DNA from: Cyanobacteria bacterium FACHB-471
GTDB lineage: Bacteria; Cyanobacteriota; Cyanobacteriia; Elainellales; Elainellaceae
Direction: 5' to 3'
DNA length: 64,000 bases
Assembly: GCA_014695345.1 (NCBI GenBank)
Contig: JACJOC010000115.1
Location: forward strand, 186,001 to 250,000
How positions within the stretch are numbered: position 1 is the first letter of the stretch; each line of letters begins with the position of its first letter. Shown here piece by piece: positions 19,777-28,061 of the stretch. Made by a program: the position numbers and the translations under genes. Under the pieces are notes generated by a model, which searched no databases, was not told the origin of the DNA, and saw only the letters and a list, made by a program, of their open reading frames with translations.

Positions 19777-20826
19777 GTGAAAATGTATAACGCAGCTAGT
19801 GAAATCAAGTCTCCCCCTAATTCGCTTCCTTTACTAACTTCGCTCCCACAGACTGTTTCGTCCTCAGATTCAACGCCTGATACGGTTCAGATTTCTGTAG
19901 TCGTCCCTTTGCATAATGAAGAACCCAATATCAACTATTTCTTTGAAAGACTAGAATCTGTCCTGGAGGGTCTTGGACTAGCTTATGAAATCGTGTGTGT
20001 GGATGATGGCAGCAAAGACAATACGCTCAGACAGCTCGTCGCTCATCACCACCGAAATCCGAGTATAAAAGTCGTGAGTCTCTCTCGAAATTTTGGCAAA
20101 GAAATTGCTTTGACAGCGGCGATCGACCATGCAATTGGTGCAGCAGTCATTCCCATTGATGCAGACCTTCAAGACCCGCCAGAGCTAATCGCCGATATGA
20201 TTGCCCAATGGCAACAAGGATATGACGTTGTTTATGCCACACGTAAATCGCGGCAGGGAGAAAGCTGGCTCAAACGCTTTACCGCTAACGTCTTTTATCG
20301 AGTGATAGGACGCATGAGTACAGTCGAAATTCCTCGGAACACAGGAGATTTTCGTTTACTCGACCGACGGGTTGTGGAAGTGCTCAAGCAAATGACAGAA
20401 AGAACCCGGTTTATGAAAGGTCTTTTTGCCTGGGTTGGATTTCGGCAAACTTTTGTTCTCTACGATCGAGCCGAACGTTATAAAGGTAGAACTAAATGGA
20501 ATTACTGGCGGCTTTGGAATCTTGCAGTAGATGGTATTACCTCTTTTAGTGTGCTACCTCTAAAGGTTTGGAGCTATGTGGGTTTCTCACTAGCGATCAC
20601 AACATTCCTTTATGCGATGTTTCTGATTGTTCGCACTTTAATATCAGGCATTGATGTTCCCGGATACGCATCACTCATGGTCGCAATTCTGTTTATCGGT
20701 GGAGTACAACTTTTAACTTTAGGCATCATTGGCGAATATCTTGGACGGGTATATGAGGAAGTAAAAGGACGACCGCTCTATTTGGTTCGCAACTCCTACG
20801 GCATTGATGTGCCTCCCACGAAGTAG
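19777..20826 (+). CDS. GT2 family polyprenyl-phosphate glycosyltransferase (GtrB/DPM-like)
   Basis: 349 residues. The GT-A domain has VVPLHNEEPNI near residue 48, CVDDGSKDNTL (the UDP-sugar-binding DD near 77) and DADLQDPPE (the metal-binding DAD and the QDPPE motif typical of DPM synthases, near 127). Two C-terminal transmembrane helices (about 262-285 and 297-320) are as in GtrB. It likely transfers a sugar from a nucleotide to undecaprenyl or dolichyl phosphate on the cytoplasmic face. The product would feed GT39/PMT-type enzymes such as the one encoded two genes downstream. GTG at 19777 or ATG at 19783 could be the start. Confidence 0.88.
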   Translation: MKMYNAASEIKSPPNSLPLLTSLPQTVSSSDSTPDTVQISVVVPLHNEEPNINYFFERLESVLEGLGLAYEIVCVDDGSKDNTLRQLVAHHHRNPSIKVVSLSRNFGKEIALTAAIDHAIGAAVIPIDADLQDPPELIADMIAQWQQGYDVVYATRKSRQGESWLKRFTANVFYRVIGRMSTVEIPRNTGDFRLLDRRVVEVLKQMTERTRFMKGLFAWVGFRQTFVLYDRAERYKGRTKWNYWRLWNLAVDGITSFSVLPLKVWSYVGFSLAITTFLYAMFLIVRTLISGIDVPGYASLMVAILFIGGVQLLTLGIIGEYLGRVYEEVKGRPLYLVRNSYGIDVPPTK

Positions 20827-20888
20827 TTCGATCTCCATCAAAACAAGAATCAAGCGGCAAACACTCTAGTGAAGTTAAATGTGATGTC

Positions 20889-21596
20889 ATGTCAAACGTT
20901 AAAGGCAGTCTTGTTTTACTTACGTTAATTTGTCTGGTAGCAACCGCTTTAGCAATGCATTTGCTGGGTGGGGTTGACCCAGAACAGATTCAGACATGGC
21001 TACAGCAAGCAGGGATCTGGGCACCCGTTATTTATGTGTTGGTGTATGTCGTCGCAACTTTATTGATCTTGCCTTCAACAGCGCTCAATCTGACAGGCGG
21101 AGCGATTTTTGGGCCCTGGGTCGGAACGTTCTGGACGAGCGTTGGAGCCATCGTCGCCGCAATTGTCGCCTTTGGCTTTACCCGCACCATTGGTCGTGAG
21201 TTTATAGAGAATCGGATGTCCGGCAAATGGCAAGCCATTGACAGTGAGATTCAGCATAGCGGGTTATTTTACATGTTCTCGATCCGGCTGCTGCCTATCA
21301 TTCCTTATGGTTTAGTTAACTTTGCCGCAGGGTTAACCTCTATCAAGTTCAAAGACTACTTGTTAGGTACAGCGATAGGAACCGTTCCCGGAGTTTTACC
21401 CTTTGTCATGTTGGGAAGTTCCGGCTTAAAGGCTTTAAGAGGGGGCGACATTCTCCCCCTCGTGACTTCGTTAACTTTAATTGGGATGTTAGTGGCTGGC
21501 GCGACATGGTATCGCCGTTCTCGTCAAGATACTCGTCAGTCACTACACAGAACAGAGAATTCTTCAGAACACGTAGACGTAGACGAGCCTAAATAG
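20889..21596 (+). CDS. TVP38/TMEM64 (DedA-like) membrane protein
   Basis: 235 residues with five to six transmembrane segments. The SNARE-associated/VTT core is clear: LNLTGGAIFGPWVGTFW near residue 64 and RLLPIIPYGLVNFAAGLTSIKFKDY near 133-157, with the conserved GTxPG. Proteins of this fold are thought to move or scramble lipids, including polyprenyl phosphates. Its place between a polyprenyl-phosphate glycosyltransferase and a second membrane glycosyltransferase fits lipid-carrier recycling, though that is inference. The gap to the preceding gene is 62 bases and to the next 71 bases. Confidence 0.88.
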   Translation: MSNVKGSLVLLTLICLVATALAMHLLGGVDPEQIQTWLQQAGIWAPVIYVLVYVVATLLILPSTALNLTGGAIFGPWVGTFWTSVGAIVAAIVAFGFTRTIGREFIENRMSGKWQAIDSEIQHSGLFYMFSIRLLPIIPYGLVNFAAGLTSIKFKDYLLGTAIGTVPGVLPFVMLGSSGLKALRGGDILPLVTSLTLIGMLVAGATWYRRSRQDTRQSLHRTENSSEHVDVDEPK

Positions 21597-21667
21597 TCTT
21601 TTGGACTCAGTTTCAATCCATTAGATCGGACAAGTAGATAGGACAAGTCATTAAAACCTTAGAACGG

Positions 21668-23683
21668 ATGGTGAAACCATCCCTCATAGTCATGCACACT
21701 TTTATCTTACTTCCAATCTTGAGCTTGGTTTTACTAGTTCTGCTTTTTAATAGAAAGGTGCTTGATTGGCGTAGGTCAATTCTGTTAGGAGCGATCGCCT
21801 GGGGATATACTTTAACCGCAATTACTGAAAGTCTGAGTTGGTTCAGCCTTTTATCCTTCAGCGGCTTAGCATTATCTTGGAGTGCGATTAATATCGCTTT
21901 AATAGGGCTATATGTTTTAGAGTTAAAACGGCATCAGGTGAGCAGTGGCTTAGCTTCAACTTCTGATTTAATTCGGAATTTTAAGATGCCTGCAATCTGT
22001 TGGGTTTGGCTGACGGGAACTATTTTCATCATCACAACAATAGGTCTAATCGCAATAGTAGCCCCTCCAAACACCTGGGACTCTATGACTTATCACATGA
22101 GTCGTGTTGCCCACTGGGAACAAAACCACAACGTTGCTCATTACCCCACTTATAACCTGCCCCAACTCTTTCACCCACCTTTTGCTGAGTTTGCCATTCT
22201 ACATCTACAAATATTGAGCAGGAGCGATCGCTTTGCCAATTTGGTGCAGTGGTTTTGCATGATTGGTAGTGCGATCGGGGTATCACTAATTGCCAAACAG
22301 TTGAGAGCAAATCTTCAAGGGCAGGTTATCGCCTCAGTATTTGCAGTCGCGATTCCAATGGGAATTTTACAGGCTTCAAGCACCCAAAATGATTATGTCG
22401 TTTGCTTCTGGGTTGTTTGTCTGGCTTACTTCGTGATTCAATCTGTCCAACAAAAACTTAATTTTTCAAATAGCATTGCGATTGGAGCAAGTCTTGGTTT
22501 GGCAATTTTGACAAAAGGCTCAGCCTATCTCTTAGCTTTTCCATTTATCGCTTTTCTTTTCCTGATCAAGGTACGACAAACAGGATGGAAAATCTGGAAA
22601 CCCTTGCTAGTAGTCAGCACTCTTTTTCTTACTCTTAACTTCAACCATTATCTGCGAAATCTAGATTTGTTTGGTTCTTTCTTAGGAACACCTGCTGATT
22701 TTGCTAAGGAATATAAGATTGAAGTGATAAGCTTACCTGCTTTTATCTCTAACTTAGTTAGAAATGCTTCTCTTCACGCTGATATCGTTAGATTTCTCAA
22801 CCTTGAAAAGTTGATTGTCCCTCTGAATGGGTTAGTAGAAAAAGCGATTCGTATCTCGCACTCAATTCTAGGAATAGATATTAATGACCCACGTACTACC
22901 CATCCTCCTGGCTGGTATCAAGTTCCCGGAATCTCATTTGATGAAAACACGGCTGGCAACCCGCTTCATTTAGTTTTCATTCTTGTATCCATTGCCCTGT
23001 TTTTAACGTATAGCCGTTTGCGATCGCAAAAATCATTAACACTGTATTTATTAGCAACTATAGGCGGGTTCGCTTTGATTTGCTTGTTACTAAAATTGCA
23101 GCCTTATCAGAGTCGCCATCATCTTTCCATATTTGTGCTTTTTTCTGCCTTTGTAGGAGTTGTCTTATCTCAAGCACTAAATCGCTACTTGGTTTCAGTT
23201 TTAATCGTCATTATGCTAATAGCTTCTACCCCTTGGGCACTAGAGAATAAGTATCGTCCTATTGCCGCAGAACAAAACATCTTCAACATGGATAGGATTG
23301 AACAATACTTTATCAATAGAGAACAGCTACAAGTTCCCTATGAGGAAGCAGTAAATTTTGTCAAAGCTCAACAATGCCAGAACGTTGGGCTTTGGCTAGG
23401 AACCAATGATTCTGTGGGAAATCGCTACTGGGAATATCCTTTTTGGGTTCTCTTTAACAGCACAAATACTCGATCGACTCGCCTAGAGCATGTCAAGGTT
23501 CAAAATATTTCTGCTGAAAAATCTAATCTGCTTCCCTACAGTCAGTTTGTTCCTTGTGCAGTTGTTTTCGTCCAGCCGAAGGATGAAGCGGTCGAAATTA
23601 AGCAAACTGATATTCAAGGGTATACTTACACCCCTACCTGGTCAAATGACACCATGGTTGTATTAGAAAGAGAAGAAAGCTAA
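21668..23683 (+). CDS. Polytopic membrane glycosyltransferase-like protein
   Basis: 671 residues with about eleven to twelve hydrophobic segments. The first large outside loop carries NTWDSMTYHMSRVAHW (near residue 137) and NLPQLFHPPFAEF (near 162), resembling the D/E-containing catalytic loop of GT-C enzymes (PMT/ArnT type). The C-terminal 150 residues form a soluble domain outside the membrane. It would use the lipid-linked sugar made by the GT2 enzyme at 19777. Substrate unknown. GTG/ATG start uncertain; the chosen ATG at 21668 gives MVKPSLIVMH. Confidence 0.72.
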   Translation: MVKPSLIVMHTFILLPILSLVLLVLLFNRKVLDWRRSILLGAIAWGYTLTAITESLSWFSLLSFSGLALSWSAINIALIGLYVLELKRHQVSSGLASTSDLIRNFKMPAICWVWLTGTIFIITTIGLIAIVAPPNTWDSMTYHMSRVAHWEQNHNVAHYPTYNLPQLFHPPFAEFAILHLQILSRSDRFANLVQWFCMIGSAIGVSLIAKQLRANLQGQVIASVFAVAIPMGILQASSTQNDYVVCFWVVCLAYFVIQSVQQKLNFSNSIAIGASLGLAILTKGSAYLLAFPFIAFLFLIKVRQTGWKIWKPLLVVSTLFLTLNFNHYLRNLDLFGSFLGTPADFAKEYKIEVISLPAFISNLVRNASLHADIVRFLNLEKLIVPLNGLVEKAIRISHSILGIDINDPRTTHPPGWYQVPGISFDENTAGNPLHLVFILVSIALFLTYSRLRSQKSLTLYLLATIGGFALICLLLKLQPYQSRHHLSIFVLFSAFVGVVLSQALNRYLVSVLIVIMLIASTPWALENKYRPIAAEQNIFNMDRIEQYFINREQLQVPYEEAVNFVKAQQCQNVGLWLGTNDSVGNRYWEYPFWVLFNSTNTRSTRLEHVKVQNISAEKSNLLPYSQFVPCAVVFVQPKDEAVEIKQTDIQGYTYTPTWSNDTMVVLEREES

Positions 23684-23749
23684 TTCAGCTTGCCCAAGAG
23701 CTTTTACTTGAACTAGCTACTCATTCTCAGTAAAAACTACTCTGCTCAG

Positions 23750-23967
23750 TGACCGTCAGCAAAAAGTACTCGTATTACGCCAAAACCGGGATCTTAAACT
23801 ATTGGATTTTGGACGTGAATGCTCGGTAAGTGTATATCTTTCGGGAACCGACTCAAGCAGGTTATCAGCAAAAAATAACGCTCTCTGCAAACACAATGCT
23901 GGCTCCCCTTGCCTTCCCCGATAGAGAAGTTCCGCTCAATCAACTTTTTCTGCAGAATGCTTTTTAA
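23750..23967 (+). pseudogene. Remnant of a Uma2-family endonuclease gene
   Basis: Reading from about 23766 gives YYAKTGILNYWILDVNAR, an in-frame TAA, then VYIFREPTQAGYQQKITLS and APLAFPDREVPLNQLF to a stop at 23965-23967. This is the C-terminal half of a Uma2 (DUF820, PD-(D/E)XK-like) protein, with the A-x-x-G-I-x-x-Y-W-I-x-D motif and the final P-x-A-F-P-D-x-x-x-x-L-x-x-L-F motif. The stop probably arose from CAA to TAA. Upstream, SDRQQK is in another frame, suggesting a frameshift, and the catalytic N-terminal part is gone. Confidence 0.7.
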
Positions 23968-23973
23968 GCTGAC

Positions 23974-24897
23974 TTAGAGATTCATCGAAGCCAAAAAGTT
24001 CTCAAGCTCCTGCAAATTAGGGAGCGAAGTTTGCGCCCCAGCTTTGGTGACAGAAAGGGCAGCGACTGCGGCTCCCCAAGTTACAGCCTTTTGGATGGAG
24101 AAATCTTGCGCGAGAGCAGCAGCTAAGCCACCGTTAAAGGCATCTCCGGCAGCAACTGTATCCACCACTTCCACTGGAAAAGCCGGAATTGAGAAAGTTT
24201 CCGCTGCGGTTTGGCAGAGTGCGCCCTGTTTGCCGAGTTTGATGATGGCTGTCTGCACTCCCCGCTGTCGCAAAACTGAGGCTGCTTTGGTAGCGGTTTC
24301 CGCATCCTCTACTGCAAAACCAACCAGTTGACTAGCTTCTACCTGATTAGGCGTGATCACGTCCACCAAAGGATAAAGTTCTGTGGGCAAATTGTCCTGT
24401 GCAGGAGCCGGATCTAAAATCACCGTCACACCTGCGGCTTTGGCGGCTTTGGCAGCAGCAGTTACCGCATCTAGGGGAACTTCTAACTGAAGTAGCAAGA
24501 CTTTTGCGGCTGACAAAATGGGCTGCAACCGTTCTACATCAGCTTGATCAACCCGTCCATTTGCGCCTGGAATGATGATGATGTGGTTTTCTCCTGCATC
24601 ATCGACTGCAATCACCGCAACGCCAGAAGTGGTGGATTGGTCACGCAGCAGGCGATCGCACCCCACACCCGCCATTTCCAAACTTGCGATCAGGTCTTGC
24701 CCAAAGCGATCGCCTCCCACTCGTCCCACCATCTGGGTAGGCACCCCCAGTCGGGCAACTGCAACCGCCTGGTTTGCACCTTTGCCTCCGGGAATAGTAT
24801 CAAACTGGTAGCCCGTTAGCGTTTCTCCTGGAACGGGTAGCCGAGGCACACGGGTTACCAGGTCCATATTGACGCTGCCAAATACAACAACCATCAT
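23974..24897 (-). CDS. rbsK: Ribokinase
   Basis: PfkB-family sugar kinase, 307 residues, predicted to phosphorylate D-ribose at O5. Motifs: FGSVNMDLVTRVPRLPVPGET at the N-terminus, GGKGANQAVAVARLG (about 38-52, the first PfkB signature with the substrate-binding GGKGAN), and DTVAAGDAFNGGLAAAL (about 252-268) with the catalytic Asp in GAGD/AAGD. Length is standard. It is not next to an rbs transporter; the nucleoside hydrolase at 28062, which releases ribose, is a plausible functional partner 3 kb away on the same strand. Start ATG 24897 or 24894. Confidence 0.9.
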   Translation of the reverse strand: MMVVVFGSVNMDLVTRVPRLPVPGETLTGYQFDTIPGGKGANQAVAVARLGVPTQMVGRVGGDRFGQDLIASLEMAGVGCDRLLRDQSTTSGVAVIAVDDAGENHIIIIPGANGRVDQADVERLQPILSAAKVLLLQLEVPLDAVTAAAKAAKAAGVTVILDPAPAQDNLPTELYPLVDVITPNQVEASQLVGFAVEDAETATKAASVLRQRGVQTAIIKLGKQGALCQTAAETFSIPAFPVEVVDTVAAGDAFNGGLAAALAQDFSIQKAVTWGAAVAALSVTKAGAQTSLPNLQELENFLASMNL

Positions 24898-24960
24898 GCG
24901 ACCTCCTGCATGAGTACTGCTTGATGAGTCACTGTTTCATGAGTCACTATTTAAAGCGTA

Positions 24961-24991
24961 AATGGCAGCGCGACAAAGCTACGCTGCCATT
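24961..24991 (-). terminator. Hairpin downstream of the amino-acid transporter operon
   Basis: A 10-bp perfect stem AATGGCAGCG / CGCTGCCATT with an 11-base loop, about 55 bases after the glnQ-type stop codon. It is followed on the minus strand by a T/A-rich stretch. Between it and the stop lie two copies of a 20-bp direct repeat. Confidence 0.55.
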
Positions 24992-24997
24992 CACAAA

Positions 24998-25046
24998 CTG
25001 TTGAAGTGAGTCTGGCTTGAGTCTGGCTGTTGAAGTGAGTCTGGCT
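24998..25046. repeat. 20-bp direct repeat at the 3' end of the ATPase gene
   Basis: CTGTTGAAGTGAGTCTGGCT occurs at 24998-25017 and again at 25027-25046, with a partial copy (TGAGTCTGGCT) between. The second copy overlaps the stop codon of the ABC ATPase gene (25045-25047), suggesting a local slippage duplication. Confidence 0.7.
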
Positions 25047-25767
25047 ACAGCATCTTTTCTAAGAATTGACAGGCGCGATCGCTCTTAGGATTGGTGAAAA
25101 ACTCACTCGGTGGAGAGTCTTCCACCAGTCGCCCTTCATCCAGGAATAAAATCCGGTTAGCAACCTCACGAGCAAAGCCCATTTCATGGGTGACAATCGC
25201 CATTGTAATGCCCGTATTAGCCAGAGATTTGATGACTTCAAGCACCTCTTTTACCATCTCTGGGTCAAGTGCAGAAGTTGGCTCATCAAACAGCATTACT
25301 TCTGGCTCCATTGCCAAGGCACGGGCGATCGCTACCCGCTGCTTTTGACCGCCAGACAGCTTCGACGGATAGACATTCGCCTTCTCCGACAGTCCTACCT
25401 TTGACAGCAGATCCATCGCAACCTTATGAGCATTTTCCTTTGACATCTTTTTCACAGTCATGGGCGCATAGGTAATATTTTGCAACACCGTCTTGTGAGG
25501 AAATAGATGAAAGTGTTGGAATACCATGCCTACGTTTTGCCGCACTTTGAGGATGTCGGTTTTTGGCAGCGTAATATCCTTGCCATCTACATAAACCCTG
25601 CCGCGAGTTGGTACCTCTAGCAGGTTCATGCAGCGCAGCAGGGTTGATTTGCCTGATCCAGAAGGGCCAATAATGGCAACAACCTCGCCTTTTTTAACTT
25701 CAGTTGAAATGTCTTTTAAGACATTCAATTCACCAAAAGATTTGCAAAGAAATTCAACTCTAATCAC
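25045..25767 (-). CDS. Polar amino-acid ABC transporter ATP-binding protein (GlnQ-like)
   Basis: 240 residues, the usual length for GlnQ/HisP. Walker A GPSGSGKST near residue 34, the Q-loop GMVFQHFHLFPH near 80, signature LSGGQKQRVAIARAL near 137 and Walker B MLFDEPTSALDPE near 158, then the H-loop VTHEMGFA. It powers the permease encoded immediately upstream; the two coding regions overlap by eight bases, implying coupled translation. Together with the substrate-binding lipoprotein at 26827 it makes a complete three-part importer. Confidence 0.93.
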   Translation of the reverse strand: MIRVEFLCKSFGELNVLKDISTEVKKGEVVAIIGPSGSGKSTLLRCMNLLEVPTRGRVYVDGKDITLPKTDILKVRQNVGMVFQHFHLFPHKTVLQNITYAPMTVKKMSKENAHKVAMDLLSKVGLSEKANVYPSKLSGGQKQRVAIARALAMEPEVMLFDEPTSALDPEMVKEVLEVIKSLANTGITMAIVTHEMGFAREVANRILFLDEGRLVEDSPPSEFFTNPKSDRACQFLEKML

Positions 25768-26419
25768 TGCGCCTCATCCTCACTTCTAGTTTCTGTGCTG
25801 CCCAGGTCAAAGCCATCACCATGACGTAGTAGATCAGTCCAACGAAGAGCAATGGTTCAAAGTAAATAAACTTCTCGGCTGCCACGACCACACCGCGTCG
25901 CATCAAGTCCAGCGCGCCAATGGTGGAAACCAGAGCAGAGTCTTTTAAGAGGGCAATGCTCTCATTGACCAGGGCAGGCAAAATGTTTTTGAAGGCTTGT
26001 GGCAAAATGATATCCCACATCATCTGGCGATAGGGAACTCCCAAAGATAGAGAAGCTTCTCGCTGCCCCTTATCCACTGCCATGATGCCGCCCCTAATTG
26101 TTTCTGAACTATAGGCAGCGGAGTTAAGCGCAAAGGTAATGACACCCGCTTCAAGTGGCTTAATTGCGTACCCTGTGATTTGAGGGGTTGCAAAATAAAC
26201 CAGCGATAGCTGCAAGATTAATGGAGTACCTCTAAAAATAGACGTGTAAGCTACTGCAAACCAATGAAGCGGTTTAATGTTTGAAATTTTGAACAGGGAT
26301 AAAAGTGTGCCTAGAGTAAACCCAAATAGGGCTGACAATAGGGTAAACATGAGCGTCACCCTGATTCCTTGCAAAATGTAAGGAATTGAGGGCAAAATCT
26401 GTGTGAAATCTAAATCCAT
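25760..26419 (-). CDS. Polar amino-acid ABC transporter permease (GlnP/HisM-like)
   Basis: 219 residues with five transmembrane segments. The EAA loop that docks on the ATPase is visible as EASLSLGVPYRQMMWDIILPQAFKNILP (about 130-157), preceded by SAAYSSETIRGGI, a motif of the HEQRO family. The family imports polar amino acids such as glutamine, glutamate, arginine or histidine; which one is unknown. Followed directly by the ATPase gene. A hairpin at 26538-26561 lies between it and the substrate-binding gene. Confidence 0.92.
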   Translation of the reverse strand: MDLDFTQILPSIPYILQGIRVTLMFTLLSALFGFTLGTLLSLFKISNIKPLHWFAVAYTSIFRGTPLILQLSLVYFATPQITGYAIKPLEAGVITFALNSAAYSSETIRGGIMAVDKGQREASLSLGVPYRQMMWDIILPQAFKNILPALVNESIALLKDSALVSTIGALDLMRRGVVVAAEKFIYFEPLLFVGLIYYVMVMALTWAAQKLEVRMRRSD

Positions 26420-26826
26420 GCCCGAATACTTGCCTTTGGGAAATGTTACAACGCAACCTTTGGAAAGGAATGAAAGTATCCATAAAAAGGGTTTTGTAGG
26501 TTAAGCAAAGAATTCAGCTATTGTTTGACCAATCTACGGGGGTGAACGATCGTTTGCCCCCTTATGGGAACTTCCCAACTGAATTCTTAATCTCCTATAA
26601 ACCTCTTGTTTTAAGCTGAATGGCGATCGCCATCAATACAGCATGAGCCATTGCTTGAATAACTCGTCTCTACCCTGTTCTCTACACTGTGTCGAGATTC
26701 CTAAATTGATCTACTCAGTAGAATACAGGGCAGGAGAAGGTTGAGTTGGTATCGGAAGATTCCTTCGGATCTGTAGAGAGCCAAATTTCTGCGATCGCCC
26801 CTTCTCCTGATATAAAAAACAGTAGA
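26420..26826. other. Intergenic region within the transporter locus
   Basis: About 400 bases between the substrate-binding protein and the permease, long for an operon spacer. It holds the hairpin at 26538-26561 and complementary words GGAGAAGG (26733-26740) and CCTTCTCC (26801-26808) that could pair. This would fit partial termination, giving more binding protein than permease. No gene seen. Confidence 0.45.
26538..26561 (-). terminator. Possible attenuating hairpin between binding protein and permease
   Basis: GGGGGTGAAC and GTTTGCCCCC pair with two G-U wobbles around a GATC loop. No strong T-run follows, so termination would be partial. Confidence 0.4.
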
Positions 26827-27747
26827 TCAGCTAGGAGGAGAAGCTTCTGGTTCTGCAGGAGCGGCTTCTGGGGATTCGGTTGCTTCTGGAGACTCAGTTC
26901 CCTCTGCAGGTGCCTCGGTGCCAGCTTCTGGCTGCTCTGGAATCGGTTGACCAAACCACTTCTCGACCAGCTTTTCTAGCTCTCCGTTTTCCTTCATCTC
27001 AGCAATCACCCGGTCAAACTCACTGACTAACTCTGAACCTTTAGGAAACGCAATAGCTGAACCCGCTTCTTCGGCATTTGGAATAGTGTTGAATTCTAAA
27101 TCAGGGTTGTTTTCGACATAGCCTTTGGCAACTGTATCTTCAACAATTGCCGCGTCAATTCGTCCCGCTTTGAGTTCTTGAATGATTTCATTAATCCGGT
27201 TCAAAGGAACTACATTTGCCCCTTCAATTTCTTTTGCAGCTTCTTCTTGAATGGTGCCAAGCTGAACGCCAACCTGTAAACCAGACAGACTTGTCGGCTC
27301 AGTTAGATTGCTGCCTTCGGGAGCCACAATCGTATTTTTAGCTTCGTAATAGATTTGGGAGAAATCGACGTTTTGCTTGCGTTCTTCAGTAGGGGTCATG
27401 CCTGCCATAACGAAGTCAGCCCGATCAGCCTGCAATGCTGGAATCAGTCCGTTGAAATCAATATTAGTGACTTCCAGTTCATAACCCAATTCACTCGTGA
27501 TGTAGTTGGCAATATCTACATCAAAGCCTTGAATATCTTGCTGTCCGCTGGACGTATCAATGAATTCGTAAGGAGGATAGTCTGCTGAGGTTGCCATGAC
27601 TAGCGTTTCACCGCCGCTACCGCCTGACTCACCTGAAGCAGCAGGATCACTGGGTGCTTCACCCTGAGAGTTACAGCCCGTGACAATTGCAATTGTCAGA
27701 ACTGCAGTTAGTAGAACAGTAAACAAAAACTTGAGTCTTTTCATCAT
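26827..27747 (-). CDS. Polar amino-acid ABC transporter substrate-binding lipoprotein
   Basis: About 307 residues from the ATG at 27747 (an upstream in-frame start at 27783 would put twelve unlikely residues before the signal peptide). The signal MKRLKFLFTVLLTAVLTIAIVTGC ends in lipobox VTGC. Then comes a SBP_bac_3 domain: TSADYPPYEFID, GFDVDIANYITSELGYE, FVMAGMTPTEERKQNVDFS and LQVGVQLGTIQEE are its standard segments. An Ala/Glu/Pro-rich tail of about 45 residues at the C-terminus is unusual and probably a disordered spacer. First gene of the transporter locus. Confidence 0.92.
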   Translation of the reverse strand: MMKRLKFLFTVLLTAVLTIAIVTGCNSQGEAPSDPAASGESGGSGGETLVMATSADYPPYEFIDTSSGQQDIQGFDVDIANYITSELGYELEVTNIDFNGLIPALQADRADFVMAGMTPTEERKQNVDFSQIYYEAKNTIVAPEGSNLTEPTSLSGLQVGVQLGTIQEEAAKEIEGANVVPLNRINEIIQELKAGRIDAAIVEDTVAKGYVENNPDLEFNTIPNAEEAGSAIAFPKGSELVSEFDRVIAEMKENGELEKLVEKWFGQPIPEQPEAGTEAPAEGTESPEATESPEAAPAEPEASPPS

Positions 27748-28061
27748 GATTATTTGCTCGGTTGCTATTGCTGAATTTGGCATCGTTCGATAGAAATACT
27801 TTTAGGTGAAACATTGAATTTCATCCGCAATATTTCTAAGATCTGTACAATGCTTGAATTCGAAATTTAGTGCTGAGTACTGATGTATCGTGCAGTAGCA
27901 TTAACACAAATTTAGTATCTCACGATACAGAATTAAGCTGATTAAATACTTCTAAAATCAAAAAATTTCTTTAAGTTTCAAGTCATTAAAAGTAGCTCGT
28001 GATGTTTTTAACGTGATTTTGAAAACTATAGGAGCAAATTTACGGAGCGGTGAATGTAGAT
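27748..28061 (-). promoter_or_regulatory. Upstream region of the amino-acid binding protein
   Basis: AT-rich 314-base spacer that should hold the transporter promoter. GTATCGTG (27885-27892) and CACGATAC (27921-27928) are exact inverted copies 28 bases apart, and GTATC/GATAC (27915-27928) makes a smaller internal inverted repeat. These could be operator half-sites. Confidence 0.4.
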
